From IMG/VR virus record IMGVR_UViG_3300036466_000233, positions 1 through 29,447 of that record: DNA of 29,447 nt. One strand, written 5' to 3'. This DNA is from a virus. Positions 1 through 8,591 of the stretch are shown here, piece after piece. Both the position numbers and the translations under genes were made by a program. The notes under the pieces are model-generated. The model saw only the letters and a program-made list of their open reading frames with translations. It had not been told where the DNA came from and made no database searches. Each line of letters opens with the position of its first letter. The stretch's first letter is position 1.

Positions 1-162
1 CATAACGGGGGATTTGAAAAATTCTTCGAAGCTATCAAACAACTCGCAAGGGACTTGGGATGCTCGAAAGTTAGGTGTGCAGGGGGGGCAGCGCAGGAAC
101 GGCTATACCGTGTACTGTGCGGATTTAAGCCAGTTTACACAATTTTAGAGGTGGACTCGTGA
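1..162 (+). CDS. C-terminal end of a probable GNAT-like virion-associated protein (partial)
   Basis: Frame 1 is open from the first base to a TGA at 160-162, so the window begins inside a gene. The 53 visible residues end in RVLCGFKPVYTILEVDS. The pattern of a conserved small-residue helix followed by 'GF.P...ILE' resembles the end of the small acetyltransferase-fold proteins found beside the ejection proteins of several podoviruses. That identification is an inference from a short fragment. The next gene starts at GTG 159 inside its last codons (GTGA overlap), showing translational coupling. Confidence 0.5.
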   Translation, partial: HNGGFEKFFEAIKQLARDLGCSKVRCAGGAAQERLYRVLCGFKPVYTILEVDS

Positions 163-911
163 CTTCAAGACGGCAACTTTACGCATTACTAGAACCTTTC
201 GGCGATAGTGCCACCTGCAAAAAGCCGGGCGGGCGGATTTATGGCGGCGGTGGTGGTGGACAGACTACGACAAGTTCGATTGACCCGCGATTCTCTCCTC
301 TGATCGACTACGCAACACAGGCCGGGGGAAGGGTTAATGATGCAGGGTTCCAGCCGTACACAGACCAGCGTTATGAGGGCTTCAATGACGCTCAGAAAAC
401 GGGGTTAGGCATGATCGGCGACCGCGCGGTTAACGGTGATCCAACGATGCAGCAGGCTCAAAGCACGTTACAAGACACTCTCAAGGGTGGCAATACTAAT
501 CCTTACCTTGATTCGATGGTCAACAAGGCGACTATGGGAGTGGCGGGTAATCTGGCAAAGATCAACGCCACAAGCGGATCGTTCGGTAACTCTGGCATTC
601 AAGAGGTAGGCGCTCGTGAGATGGGCAATATTGCTACGCAGATGTACGGAAACGCCTACAACACTGACCGGGCGAATCAAATGTCAGCTTTACAACTGGC
701 TCCTCAATTCGGGAACCAGGCCTACACAGACGCAAGCCAGTTGATGAAGGCGGGCGGGCAGGTGCAAGACCTGGCGCAGCAGAATAGGGACTTTGGCTAT
801 CAGCAGTTCCAGGACCAGCAAAATAACCCATATAAACAAATGGCTGCGTATGGCGGCTTGCTCAGTGGTCAGGGTACGCAAAAATCGCAAACGACCAGCG
901 GGGGCAAATAA
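159..911 (+). CDS. Phage structural protein, Gln/Gly-rich, function unknown
   Basis: 250 residues beginning at GTG in a GTGA overlap with the preceding gene. A poly-glycine stretch lies near residues 30-34, followed by a motif of the type 'SIDPRFSPLIDYATQAG...PY..QRY.G.N..Q' and Gln-rich repeats. This composition is typical of an uncharacterised virion protein class encoded just upstream of podovirus ejection proteins. There is no signal peptide or membrane helix. Position in the late operon and length fit a minor structural component. Its exact role is unknown. The stop TAA shares its last A with the next ATG. Confidence 0.6.
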   Translation: MTSRRQLYALLEPFGDSATCKKPGGRIYGGGGGGQTTTSSIDPRFSPLIDYATQAGGRVNDAGFQPYTDQRYEGFNDAQKTGLGMIGDRAVNGDPTMQQAQSTLQDTLKGGNTNPYLDSMVNKATMGVAGNLAKINATSGSFGNSGIQEVGAREMGNIATQMYGNAYNTDRANQMSALQLAPQFGNQAYTDASQLMKAGGQVQDLAQQNRDFGYQQFQDQQNNPYKQMAAYGGLLSGQGTQKSQTTSGGK

Positions 912-1378
912 TGTCTACTGAGATGGTTAAATTCACCGATTCCTTGAGCGAGATGCCTGGCGACATGATCGAGAAGCTATTTGCCATTGAAGCCGTATTC
1001 CAACAGATGCCACAAGTTGAAATACCGCTGCGTCATTGCTTCGGGAATAAAGTATACGTCCGTGAGATGACTGCGCCGAAAGGGAGTATCCTCATCGGCA
1101 AGATGCACAGATACGAACAGGTTAACATTGTCGTCAAGGGTGATATTTCAGTATTGACAGAGGATGGATGGAAGCGCCTGAAGGCGGGTGATATGTTCGA
1201 GTCGCCTGCTGGGATAAAGCGGGCGGGGTTCACGCATGAAGATACGGTGTGGACAACAATTTGCGGGACGGAAGAAACCGACATCGACAAGGCCGAAGCT
1301 CTACTGACTATCGGCAGTTATCAAGACTATCTACAATATAAAGGAGACGCGCCATGTCTTTTGTCGCAACAGGAATAG
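911..1378 (+). CDS. Cupin-fold phage protein
   Basis: 155 residues. The middle (about residues 50-118) reads as a small double-stranded beta-helix: 'REMTAPKGSILIGKMHRYEQVNIVVKGDISV', then 'W..L.AGDMFESPAGIKRAGFTHEDTVW' (quoted with gaps). The His and Glu residues sit where cupins often bind metal. Similar single-domain cupins are seen in phage structural clusters, where enzymatic activity is unproven; a scaffold or receptor-contact role is possible. The start ATG overlaps the previous TAA (TAATG). The end overlaps the next gene by 25 nt. Confidence 0.65.
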   Translation: MSTEMVKFTDSLSEMPGDMIEKLFAIEAVFQQMPQVEIPLRHCFGNKVYVREMTAPKGSILIGKMHRYEQVNIVVKGDISVLTEDGWKRLKAGDMFESPAGIKRAGFTHEDTVWTTICGTEETDIDKAEALLTIGSYQDYLQYKGDAPCLLSQQE

Positions 1379-1848
1379 CGGGGATGACTGCCGCAGAAAT
1401 CGCGGCGGCGGCAGCGGCAGCATCGGCGGCGGCAGGGACGGCAGCAGCTGGCACGGCAGCAGGAGCCGGATTACTTGGCGCGGGTGCTGCGGGCGCCGGT
1501 GCGGGCGCGGCGGGTGCGGGTGGAACTTTCGGTGGGCTGTTAAGTACCGCTGGCCTTGGTTCGTCTGCGGCAGCAGGTGCGGCTCCGGGCGTATCTTCTG
1601 GATTGCTCGGCTCTGGCTTAACCGGCGCTCAACTTATGGGCGGCCTTACGGATGCAAGCGGGGCGATGGGCGCGGTAAAAGGCATGATGCCAGGTGACGA
1701 ACCAGTGCAGCCTGCTCAAATGAACCAGGGTAGCCCGTCCGGGCCTCAGACCGTTGCACAGATTTACCAAGCCGCGCAGCAGGCTACGCAAGATCAACTG
1801 GACAAAGCGACTCAAGATCGGATGCAGCGTCGGCAAATGTGGGGGTAA
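1354..1848 (+). CDS. Ala/Gly-rich hydrophobic small virion protein
   Basis: 164 residues, starting 25 nt inside the cupin gene behind a clear AAGGAG ribosome site. Residues 10-70 are almost entirely Ala and Gly with Leu, giving a weakly hydrophobic, membrane-active profile. The C-terminus (about 115-164) is Gln-rich and charged, with a coiled-coil-like run ending QRRQMWG. In podoviruses, such Ala/Gly-rich proteins beside the large ejection proteins are often minor internal virion proteins that enter the envelope during DNA delivery. That role is inferred from composition and position only. Confidence 0.55.
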   Translation: MSFVATGIAGMTAAEIAAAAAAASAAAGTAAAGTAAGAGLLGAGAAGAGAGAAGAGGTFGGLLSTAGLGSSAAAGAAPGVSSGLLGSGLTGAQLMGGLTDASGAMGAVKGMMPGDEPVQPAQMNQGSPSGPQTVAQIYQAAQQATQDQLDKATQDRMQRRQMWG

Positions 1849-1850
1849 TA

Positions 1851-3086
1851 ATGGAAGATAACGGCGGATTGCTTGGATTTCTCAGAACTCCCGAAGGAAT
1901 GGGTTTGTTAGGTACGGTCTTTGGTGGCATGGCTGCAGCAAAGCGTGGGCAACCTGTAAACACGCTGGGGCGCGCTGGGCTGGCTGGTGCGCTGGCCTAT
2001 GGCTACGGTACTAATCGCGATGAAAAGGCCAAGCAAGCGGCTCTAGTGGCCAACCAAGCGTCTGATAATATGGCGGCACTACGCAACGCTTTCAGCCCCG
2101 TTAGTGGTGGCAATGCCATGACCGACGGGCTTGGCCCGACGAATGCCAATGCGCTAAACATCGGGAAACCTCCGGCGGCGTTCAATCCCGGCTCATTCTT
2201 GGCGAATAATCCAAAGGCGAACTTGGAAGGACTCACTCAGGCAATGGCGCTTAATAAGAGTATGCAGCCTGATGCTGTTGCTCAAAAGAGTATTGACCCT
2301 AACAAGCCGTTCACACTTGGGCCGAATGGCGAGGTTGTGGCGAACAAGCCGTATCAAGATTATTTGGCCTCACTTGAAGAGATGAAAGCAAGGAACATGC
2401 GTCCCCCATCTCAGCCGATGTCCCCTGTAGCCTATAAAGACCCGGTTACTGGGCAAGTTATATGGGGGACCATCACTGAAGCCAAAGGCAAGCAGGCAGC
2501 AAACTACAGCCCGGATATTCAAGGACAGATTGCCGCCGCTAAAGCGTCCGGCGGGGAAACAGGGCAAGCAACTGGCGAGTCTGTGGCAAAATTGCAGGAC
2601 ATGGAATCAATGATGCCAAGGCTTGAGACTGTCACAGCAGAATTAAGCGATTTAGGGAAAAAGGCAACTTACACGATGGTAGGCCAAGGCGCTAATTTCG
2701 CCCGCAGACAACTTGGAATGGGTGTCGGTGAGGGAGCTATTGCCAGAAAGGAATACATCTCCAAAGTCGACAATGAAATCCTCCCCCTGCTGCGCCAGAC
2801 ATTCGGGGCGCAATTCACCCAAAAAGAGGGCGAATCGCTGAAAGCCACACTTGGCGATACCAACGCATCACCGGAAGAAAAGGATGCCGTTCTGAAGTCG
2901 TTTATTGAAACAAAATACGGGCAAATTGCCGGGTTGAAACGTAGAACCGGGCAAGGCGAAATGGCGCCAGTGAAGTCAACTGCGTCCAGTGGCGCTATAA
3001 ATATGCTAAAAATGAATCCCAAGCTGGCGGCGGATTATGATAAAAAATATGGCGCTGGTTCGGCAGCTAAAGTATTGGGGCGGTAA
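1851..3086 (+). CDS. Probable internal virion (ejection) protein, medium-sized
   Basis: 411 residues using ATG 1851; an in-frame GTG at 1839 would add four residues but overlaps the previous stop and has no better ribosome site. The N-terminus contains a short Gly-rich hydrophobic stretch (FLRTPEGMGLLGTVFGGMAA). The remainder is soluble, Ala/Lys/Gln-rich and helical. It sits between the Ala/Gly-rich protein and the 763-residue protein, the usual place of podovirus ejection proteins. There are no catalytic motifs. The gene ends directly against the next ATG at 3087. Confidence 0.55.
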   Translation: MEDNGGLLGFLRTPEGMGLLGTVFGGMAAAKRGQPVNTLGRAGLAGALAYGYGTNRDEKAKQAALVANQASDNMAALRNAFSPVSGGNAMTDGLGPTNANALNIGKPPAAFNPGSFLANNPKANLEGLTQAMALNKSMQPDAVAQKSIDPNKPFTLGPNGEVVANKPYQDYLASLEEMKARNMRPPSQPMSPVAYKDPVTGQVIWGTITEAKGKQAANYSPDIQGQIAAAKASGGETGQATGESVAKLQDMESMMPRLETVTAELSDLGKKATYTMVGQGANFARRQLGMGVGEGAIARKEYISKVDNEILPLLRQTFGAQFTQKEGESLKATLGDTNASPEEKDAVLKSFIETKYGQIAGLKRRTGQGEMAPVKSTASSGAINMLKMNPKLAADYDKKYGAGSAAKVLGR

Positions 3087-5378
3087 ATGGCTAATCCCTT
3101 CGACCAATTCGATACTGTAAACCCATTTGATCGGTTTGACGCTCCGGCAGAAAAGCCACGTAAGAGCATGATCCGGAATATAGGCGCCGGGATGCTAAAA
3201 GGTGCTTCCGATATAGGCGCTACCATTTTACGGCCCCTGGATGCAATCGGAATAACCGACAGAACCAACGAAGACCGCCGCGCTCAACTGGCTTCCTTTT
3301 TCAAAGAAAATGCTGACCCAGAATCAATCGCGTTTAAAACTGGCGCGATAGGCACTCAAATTGCCGGGACTGCTGGCGCTGGCGGTGTGCTGGCAAAAGG
3401 CGTGATGGGGGCAGCAAAACTCGCCCCAACATTAGCTCCTGCAATAGCTACGGCGCTTCGCACTGGTGGAATGAGTACGGGCATGCCTTCTGCTGCATCA
3501 GCATTAAGCCTGGAGGCCGCAAGAAACGCCGCTATCCGTATTGGTGGTGGCGCTGTATCTGGTGGGTTAATGGCTGGGATGGTTAACCCAGAAGATGCTG
3601 GAACGGGCGCGCTAATCGGCGGGGCGATCCCGGTTGCCGGAAAAGTCCTTAGCGAAACAGGCAAGGCATTTATGAAAAATATCGGCAATCCATTATTCCG
3701 GCCTGGTAAATCAGCAATCAATAGTGTGGTGGCTGATGCTGGAGGTATGGATCAGGCTAGAAGTGCAATCGACAAAGCTGTGTCCGCAGGGAAAACGCTC
3801 TCCGGCCAGAGTTATACGCTTGGCCAGGCCGGTAAAAATTGGGGGCTTTCGGCAACTGAACGCGCAAGGGCGGCAGTCAGTCCAGAAAACTACCAGAGAA
3901 TCTATACAGATCAACGTGATGCGCGAATTGCCGCAATGCAGCGCATGGCCGGTGGTGCTGATGATTTGACGCGCAAGGATGCTTTGGACAAACTGATCAC
4001 CAACCGCAGCGATTCAGTTAATGATCTTTACAAAGGAATGCAAGATAAGCCGTTTATGCTTGGCGCTGAGGGCGAAAAGTTACTGACACGGGCGCGTCCT
4101 TATGGTGCTGTGGCACATGCTGAAAAACTGTCCACTACACAGGGCCGCCCGTTTTCAATTCCTGTGTCTGAGCAAGTGCCGACAAAGGGCGTATCAATGG
4201 CGGATATTGATTTACAAGATTCCATGCGCACAACAATGCCCGGATATAAAATTGATCCGGTTCCCAAGGAAGTACGGGATATGATTGATGAGGGTACTGG
4301 TAAGGGGCTTTTATCGGAAATACGCAGACTTGGCGGAGTTTCGATGAAGGATGCAAAAGATTTGCTCGGAGAAAAGCAGATTACGAAAATGGGCGTACAG
4401 GGCGGGGTATTCACGAAGAACGGCGAAGAGGTCGGGGATATGGTTCGACGCATGGTTGATAATGGTTTTATGCCGACTCAAGTTCTGGATGATGTAGACG
4501 GAGGAGCGCAGGCTTTACGCGATGAGATTCAGCGCGTTGCTGGTGGTGTTGATGATACGGGGTTGCTGTCAAAGGCGGAGGCACATTATGGCGAACCCTT
4601 CCAGTTGCCTGGCGCGTTTCAGTCTGGCGTATCTGCAAAGCCGCTGGCTATCCCAGAAACGGTTGCCGACCGCATTGTAAAAGGCGGCGATTTGCAGTCT
4701 GTAAAAGAAGGTATTGACCAGGTAATAAGCAAGGCAGAAGGGCCACAGATGCGCGCAATGATGCAGTTAAAAACTGATTACCTGAAATTCATGGAAAGCA
4801 AGTCTCCTGAATATATCAAAGCAAATAACATATTCGCTGACAAATCAAAGCCGATCACGCAGATGGCTGTCTCTCAGCGGATGCTTGACGCCCTGACTGG
4901 TGAAGCAGCAAAGCACGGCGGCGAGGCGAAACAAGCATCAGCACAATTCCTGCAAGCCTATAAGAATATCCCTTTAGCGGCTAGGTCTGCATCTGGAATG
5001 AAGCAAACCCCGGCGCAAGTATTTACTCCCGACAATCTGAAAACAGTCAGACAGATTGCGCGTGAAATATCAAAACACCAAGACTTGCAGAATCTCGGAA
5101 GGGGAGTTGGGTCTGATACTGCACAGAAACTGGCAAGATCGGACATGTTGACGGTTGTTCGTGATACAATAAAAGCAAGTCCTAAGGCTATGGCGGCATT
5201 AAACCTTGCCAGCGCTGGTGCAAAGGGTAGAATTGATAGTCGTATTGATCTGTTGATGCAAAACCCTGAGCTCGCAGCCAAGGCGCTTGCTGAATTGGGT
5301 AAACCGCAACGTAGTAAACTTGCTGGACTACTAGCGAACCCGGCAGTCAGGGCGGCACTAACTACACAGAATCAATAA
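3087..5378 (+). CDS. Large internal virion protein / DNA-ejection protein candidate
   Basis: 763 residues starting MANPFDQFDTVNPFDRFD, an N-terminal repeat of the 'NPFDxFD' type seen on large podovirus internal proteins. Residues about 85-200 hold several Ala/Gly-rich hydrophobic segments that could insert in membranes. The rest is a long helical, Ala/Lys-rich chain with no recognisable enzyme motif. It is the largest protein in the virion cluster and lies immediately before the tail-fibre gene. An ejection role is inferred from size, composition and order. It could alternatively be a tape-measure-like structural protein. Confidence 0.6.
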   Translation: MANPFDQFDTVNPFDRFDAPAEKPRKSMIRNIGAGMLKGASDIGATILRPLDAIGITDRTNEDRRAQLASFFKENADPESIAFKTGAIGTQIAGTAGAGGVLAKGVMGAAKLAPTLAPAIATALRTGGMSTGMPSAASALSLEAARNAAIRIGGGAVSGGLMAGMVNPEDAGTGALIGGAIPVAGKVLSETGKAFMKNIGNPLFRPGKSAINSVVADAGGMDQARSAIDKAVSAGKTLSGQSYTLGQAGKNWGLSATERARAAVSPENYQRIYTDQRDARIAAMQRMAGGADDLTRKDALDKLITNRSDSVNDLYKGMQDKPFMLGAEGEKLLTRARPYGAVAHAEKLSTTQGRPFSIPVSEQVPTKGVSMADIDLQDSMRTTMPGYKIDPVPKEVRDMIDEGTGKGLLSEIRRLGGVSMKDAKDLLGEKQITKMGVQGGVFTKNGEEVGDMVRRMVDNGFMPTQVLDDVDGGAQALRDEIQRVAGGVDDTGLLSKAEAHYGEPFQLPGAFQSGVSAKPLAIPETVADRIVKGGDLQSVKEGIDQVISKAEGPQMRAMMQLKTDYLKFMESKSPEYIKANNIFADKSKPITQMAVSQRMLDALTGEAAKHGGEAKQASAQFLQAYKNIPLAARSASGMKQTPAQVFTPDNLKTVRQIAREISKHQDLQNLGRGVGSDTAQKLARSDMLTVVRDTIKASPKAMAALNLASAGAKGRIDSRIDLLMQNPELAAKALAELGKPQRSKLAGLLANPAVRAALTTQNQ

Positions 5379-5387
5379 GGAGCAACT

Positions 5388-6386
5388 ATGGCAGTGCCTA
5401 CAGTCATTACCGACTTATCCACCACGATAGCCAGCAACGTTCCTGCTGGATCAGAATCGCCCGCCAGTCTGGACGATTACCAACGCGCCCATGCGGCTTT
5501 TATTGCGCAGCTTTACGCGGGCACTGTTGCGGCCACCACGGTCATCGTCGCATCTGCCACGTCCACCGCTATTGGTGCGGCCGCGTCCGAGAACGTAGAC
5601 ATCTCGGGCACGACCACGATTACATCCTTCGATACTGTGGCCGAAGGGATAAACCGCAAGGGCCGATTTACGGGTGCTTTGACGCTTACCCATAACGCAA
5701 CATCGTTGATTCTGCCTGGTGTGGAAAACATCATTACTGCGGCTAATGATCGATATGAAGCCAGGAGTCTTGGCTCAGGCAATTGGATCGTTACTAAATA
5801 TGTTTCGGCTGCAGGAGCGATAGCCGCAGCGGGTTTAATAGACAACACTTTCACGGGAGTGCAAACCTTCGCTGGTGGAACCCCGTTGGTATTTGAGGGC
5901 GCTACCGCAGATGCTTTCGAGACCTCTTTTGTGATTACCGATCCAACCGCAGACAGAACGGTTACATTCCCGAATGCCGATGTTGACCTAACGCTTGTTC
6001 AGGCAGCATCAACAATACTTGCTGGCGTATCTAGGTATTCGACTACCGCTGAGAACGTGGCAGCCGTTAATGGTTCGTCTTGCGTTACTCCGCTGGGACT
6101 CGCTGAGGCGTTTTCAGGTGCGAACCAATCTCTAGCTACATCTGGATACCAAAAACTGCCTGGCGGAGTTATTATTCAGTGGGGCCGGTTTACGGGTTCC
6201 GCGTCGATTACTTTTCCTGTTGCGTTTCCCACGGCTTGCGGGGGCGTGGTTTGTACCATCACAGGCGGTGCTGGGAGTGGTTCGTCGGATTATACGTGCT
6301 GGCCATCGGGCATTCCGTCTACGTCAGGTTTTTCAACAAACGCAACGGCTGCTAACGCTGGGATGTATCTAGCGATGGGGTATTAA
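5388..6386 (+). CDS. Tail fibre protein
   Basis: 332 residues behind an AAGGAG site. The N-terminal part (MAVPTVITDLSTTIASNVPAG) resembles virion-attachment ends of phage fibres. The middle has short beta-rich repeats such as 'DRTVTFPNADVDLTLV'. The C-terminal 80 residues (SGYQKLPGGVIIQWG ... FPVAFPTACGG ... YLAMGY) match the receptor-binding tip found on many P2/lambda-type fibres, with a terminal 'A.GY'. It should sit on the outside of the virion and bind the host surface. The adjacent assembly gene supports this. Confidence 0.85.
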   Translation: MAVPTVITDLSTTIASNVPAGSESPASLDDYQRAHAAFIAQLYAGTVAATTVIVASATSTAIGAAASENVDISGTTTITSFDTVAEGINRKGRFTGALTLTHNATSLILPGVENIITAANDRYEARSLGSGNWIVTKYVSAAGAIAAAGLIDNTFTGVQTFAGGTPLVFEGATADAFETSFVITDPTADRTVTFPNADVDLTLVQAASTILAGVSRYSTTAENVAAVNGSSCVTPLGLAEAFSGANQSLATSGYQKLPGGVIIQWGRFTGSASITFPVAFPTACGGVVCTITGGAGSGSSDYTCWPSGIPSTSGFSTNATAANAGMYLAMGY

Positions 6387-6399
6387 AAGGAGGTAACAA

Positions 6400-6777
6400 A
6401 TGTACTATGCAAAATCGACAGGTGGTTTCTACACCCCAGACATTAACCCTGTAATACCCGCTGACGCAGTAGAGATAACTGATGAAGAACATAAGGAGTT
6501 GCTAGATGGGCAATCTAATGGCTACAGTATAGCGCCAGATGTTACTGGTCGGCCATATTTAGTTGCGCCTCCTCCTGCTGAGATAGCGGAAAGAACCAGG
6601 ATTGCTGCTATTGACTCTACCATAGAGGGTGATGTAGTAATCCAGTCATGGAAGGTTATGTCAAATTCCCAATTTGACGCGGCATGGGCGACCATGACAG
6701 CCGGGATTAATACGATCCCACAACTTATGGGTTTGCTGAAACGGATAGCTCGAATCATTGTTAGGCGTTTACTTTAG
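6400..6777 (+). CDS. Tail fibre assembly protein (chaperone)
   Basis: 125 residues with a near-perfect AGGAGG ribosome site. 'YYAKSTGGFYTPDIN...IPADAVEITDEEHKELLDGQSNG' is the typical start of the Caudo_TAP/fibre-assembly family, followed by a Pro-rich linker 'YLVAPPPAE'. Members help trimerise the fibre and are usually encoded directly after it, as here. The C-terminus (LLKRIARIIVRRLL) is unusually basic and hydrophobic, unlike the acidic helical tail common in the family. It may be a diverged or slightly altered end. Confidence 0.8.
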   Translation: MYYAKSTGGFYTPDINPVIPADAVEITDEEHKELLDGQSNGYSIAPDVTGRPYLVAPPPAEIAERTRIAAIDSTIEGDVVIQSWKVMSNSQFDAAWATMTAGINTIPQLMGLLKRIARIIVRRLL

Positions 6778-6787
6778 GAGAATGAAA

Positions 6788-7051
6788 ATGGATATAGCAG
6801 ATTTGAAAGTGGCGGCACTGAAAGCTCAGGCGAAGGCGCGCGCAGCAGCGGCAGAAGCTGAACGGTTGCGGGCGGTAGCCAAGCAAGCATTGGTAGACGC
6901 AGAACTGGAAGCCGAGCCAGATGTGGATAATTTCTTCGCCAAACTCGTATCAAAGCGTCATACGGCGAGAATCATCTGGATAGCGGTGGTGGTAGAGGTT
7001 GCGCTGCTGGCTGCCACATTCGTTGCTGGCATGTACGGTTGTAAAGTGTAA
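6788..7051 (+). CDS. Small membrane protein with Ala-rich coiled coil, lysis-region
   Basis: 87 residues from ATG 6788, chosen because TAGGAG lies 7 nt upstream; upstream in-frame TTG 6758 and ATG 6782 lack suitable spacing. Residues 5-45 form an Ala/Lys/Glu coiled coil. A single strong membrane segment lies near residues 62-82 (IIWIAVVVEVALLAATFVAG) ending in a Cys. This is the first of four consecutive small membrane proteins before the DUF5675-like gene, so a holin, antiholin or spanin-type role is plausible. No family can be assigned. Confidence 0.55.
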   Translation: MDIADLKVAALKAQAKARAAAAEAERLRAVAKQALVDAELEAEPDVDNFFAKLVSKRHTARIIWIAVVVEVALLAATFVAGMYGCKV

Positions 7052-7395
7052 TGTTACCCCAGCCAAAAGCGCGCCGCGTCAGGGAAGCGCTGCCATGCGA
7101 TGGCCATGGCGAGCGCATTGCTGGACTCGAGACTCGCGCAAAAGTCTTGGAAATGCAGGTTGCAGACACTATTCGCGTGTTGCAGGAGATTAGCGAAAAT
7201 CAGAGAATTTGCACAAAGAAAGTCGTGTTATTAATCGAGTCGCAGGAGAAACAAGTGGAGCTACTGTCTGGCATTTTGGCAGCCTGCAGAATTGGAGGCG
7301 ACATACGAATGCTGAGTGGGCGATGGGGGCCAACTCTTTTGTTCACTACCGGGGTTATCGCGGCAATTGAATTTATCAGAAGGATCCTGTTGTGA
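7051..7395 (+). CDS. Coiled-coil membrane protein, holin-like candidate
   Basis: 114 residues, ATG in a TAATG overlap with the preceding stop. Residues 20-70 are an amphipathic helix with heptad character (ERIAGLETRAKVLEMQVADT), followed by one hydrophobic segment near 93-112 (TLLFTTGVIAAIEFIRRILL) with positive charges at the end. A soluble coiled coil plus a C-terminal anchor is a layout seen in phage lysis-region proteins. The role is inferred from its neighbours; holin or accessory membrane protein are both possible. Confidence 0.5.
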   Translation: MLPQPKARRVREALPCDGHGERIAGLETRAKVLEMQVADTIRVLQEISENQRICTKKVVLLIESQEKQVELLSGILAACRIGGDIRMLSGRWGPTLLFTTGVIAAIEFIRRILL

Positions 7396-7604
7396 TCGAT
7401 GGTGGACTAATTGACGCTCATACCCTGATGTGGCTTGCCGGACAAATCGTTGTCGGCGCGGCTATCTGGGGCGGGATACGCCAGGACATTAAGGGTATGC
7501 ACCAGCGCCAGGATGAGCAGCAGGCAAGCATCCTGTACGAACGCAGGCGCATTGATGCGCTGTGGTCTGGGCGATCTCACCTTGACCGTGAGGGCGAGCC
7601 ATGA
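7392..7604 (+). CDS. Small N-terminally anchored membrane protein
   Basis: 70 residues from GTG 7392 (GTGA overlap with the previous stop). A membrane helix spans about residues 11-28 (TLMWLAGQIVVGAAIWGGI). It is followed by a charged, Gln/Arg-rich tail. The single N-terminal helix with a short cytoplasmic or periplasmic tail recalls small phage lysis accessory proteins. There is no clear family. Confidence 0.5.
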   Translation: MIDGGLIDAHTLMWLAGQIVVGAAIWGGIRQDIKGMHQRQDEQQASILYERRRIDALWSGRSHLDREGEP

Positions 7605-7828
7605 AGCTAATTGACCTTGTGACCGACTCGGAAACTGGCCAGTATTCGCATACAAAATTATGGTCTAATATCGCATATGCCGTTGGCACAATCGCATTTA
7701 TCCGGTTGGCATTTGATGGATCAGCGCCCGATGCTGATATATGGCTGATCTATCTGGGCGTGATCGGGGGTCACACGGCGGTGAGTAAACTGGTGTCAAT
7801 GAAATACTCAAAGGATACACAAACGTGA
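7601..7828 (+). CDS. Holin-like two-helix protein (DUF2644-like)
   Basis: 75 residues in an ATGA overlap with the preceding gene. The start 'MKLIDLVTDSETGQYSHTKLW' and two hydrophobic segments (about 22-38 and 47-63) match the small phage proteins grouped under DUF2644, which lie next to endolysin genes and are treated as holin candidates. Two helices with a short loop would fit a class II holin, forming inner-membrane lesions for lysis timing. The assignment rests on resemblance and position. Confidence 0.6.
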   Translation: MKLIDLVTDSETGQYSHTKLWSNIAYAVGTIAFIRLAFDGSAPDADIWLIYLGVIGGHTAVSKLVSMKYSKDTQT

Positions 7829-8220
7829 ATTTACTACTAAAGCGGAATCACGGCACAAAGGACTACACCTCTGGAAGCCTATTTGTGGACGGCGTATTTG
7901 AATGCTACACGCTGGAAGATGAGGAGCGTCTGGTAAAGATCAAGGGCAAGACAGCTATCAATTGCGGGTTTTACAAGGTCATCATAAATCACTCGAACCA
8001 TTTTGGGAAAAACTTACCGCTGCTTTTGGACGTGCCGAACTTCGAGGGGGTGCGTATTCATCCAGGCAACACTGCGGCGGATACCGAGGGCTGCATATTG
8101 GTGGGGCGCGCGTTGAAGAAAGACGTGTTGACCGAATCAAGGGCCGCATTCTCCCCGCTGTTTGTAAAAATGACGATTGCACTATCTGAGCGCGAACCGA
8201 TAAACATTATAATCGAGTGA
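7825..8220 (+). CDS. DUF5675-like protein, possible peptidoglycan-active lysis enzyme
   Basis: 131 residues from GTG (GTGA overlap). It matches the compact DUF5675 pattern: 'LLLKRNHGTKDYTSGSLFVDG.F.CYTLED', then 'P..EGVRIHPGNTAADTEGCILVG' near residues 71-94. The His79 ... Thr/Glu-Gly-Cys90 spacing recalls the H...S-H-G-C catalytic core of L,D-transpeptidases, so a cell-wall function is reasonable but unproved. No lysozyme, amidase or other endolysin is visible in this cassette, which makes this the best endolysin candidate here. Confidence 0.6.
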   Translation: MNLLLKRNHGTKDYTSGSLFVDGVFECYTLEDEERLVKIKGKTAINCGFYKVIINHSNHFGKNLPLLLDVPNFEGVRIHPGNTAADTEGCILVGRALKKDVLTESRAAFSPLFVKMTIALSEREPINIIIE

Positions 8221-8222
8221 AC

Positions 8223-8591
8223 ATGAAAATAATCTACCTAGCATTATTCGCAACCGCAATCTCGTTTCAGGCATTCGCCGGGGATGTTGATAACCGCTAT
8301 CTTCCCGATGGCGTAGAGATTGCGCGCAACGCTGACGGATCAATCAAGCGCAGTTCTGCGATGGTTGCCAAGTTTCGCCGGATTCATCCTTGTCTGGATA
8401 CGGGGAAAACTACCGGCCCATGCCCTGGTTGGCAGGTGGATCACATTATCCCGTTGGCATGTCGTGGCCGTGACGTTATCGAGAACATGCAGTGGCTACC
8501 GATCAGAATAAAGATTAGAGAAAAGTGGGCGTCCGTTAACAAGGACGAATGGGAGCGAATCGTGTATTGTAAAAATCAGGAGAATAAATAA
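8223..8591 (+). CDS. Exported HNH nuclease
   Basis: 122 residues from ATG 8223; a GTG two codons upstream overlaps the previous stop and is an alternative. The N-terminus is a signal peptide (MKIIYLALFATAISFQAFAG, cleavage near residue 20). The mature part has the HNH core 'GWQVDHIIPLACRGRDVIENMQWLP' (split: D73-H74, N88), with Cys57, Cys67 and Cys80 possibly forming disulphides. It should act outside the cytoplasm, either on DNA in the periplasm or on DNA released at lysis. It lies in the lysis cassette, not with packaging genes. Confidence 0.75.
   Translation: MKIIYLALFATAISFQAFAGDVDNRYLPDGVEIARNADGSIKRSSAMVAKFRRIHPCLDTGKTTGPCPGWQVDHIIPLACRGRDVIENMQWLPIRIKIREKWASVNKDEWERIVYCKNQENK

Noticed and set aside
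3356-3721. 121-codon minus frame (and others within 3.0-5.3 kb) inside the large virion gene
   Set aside because: Antisense shadow of an Ala/Gly-rich sequence; nothing protein-like and no expression signals.
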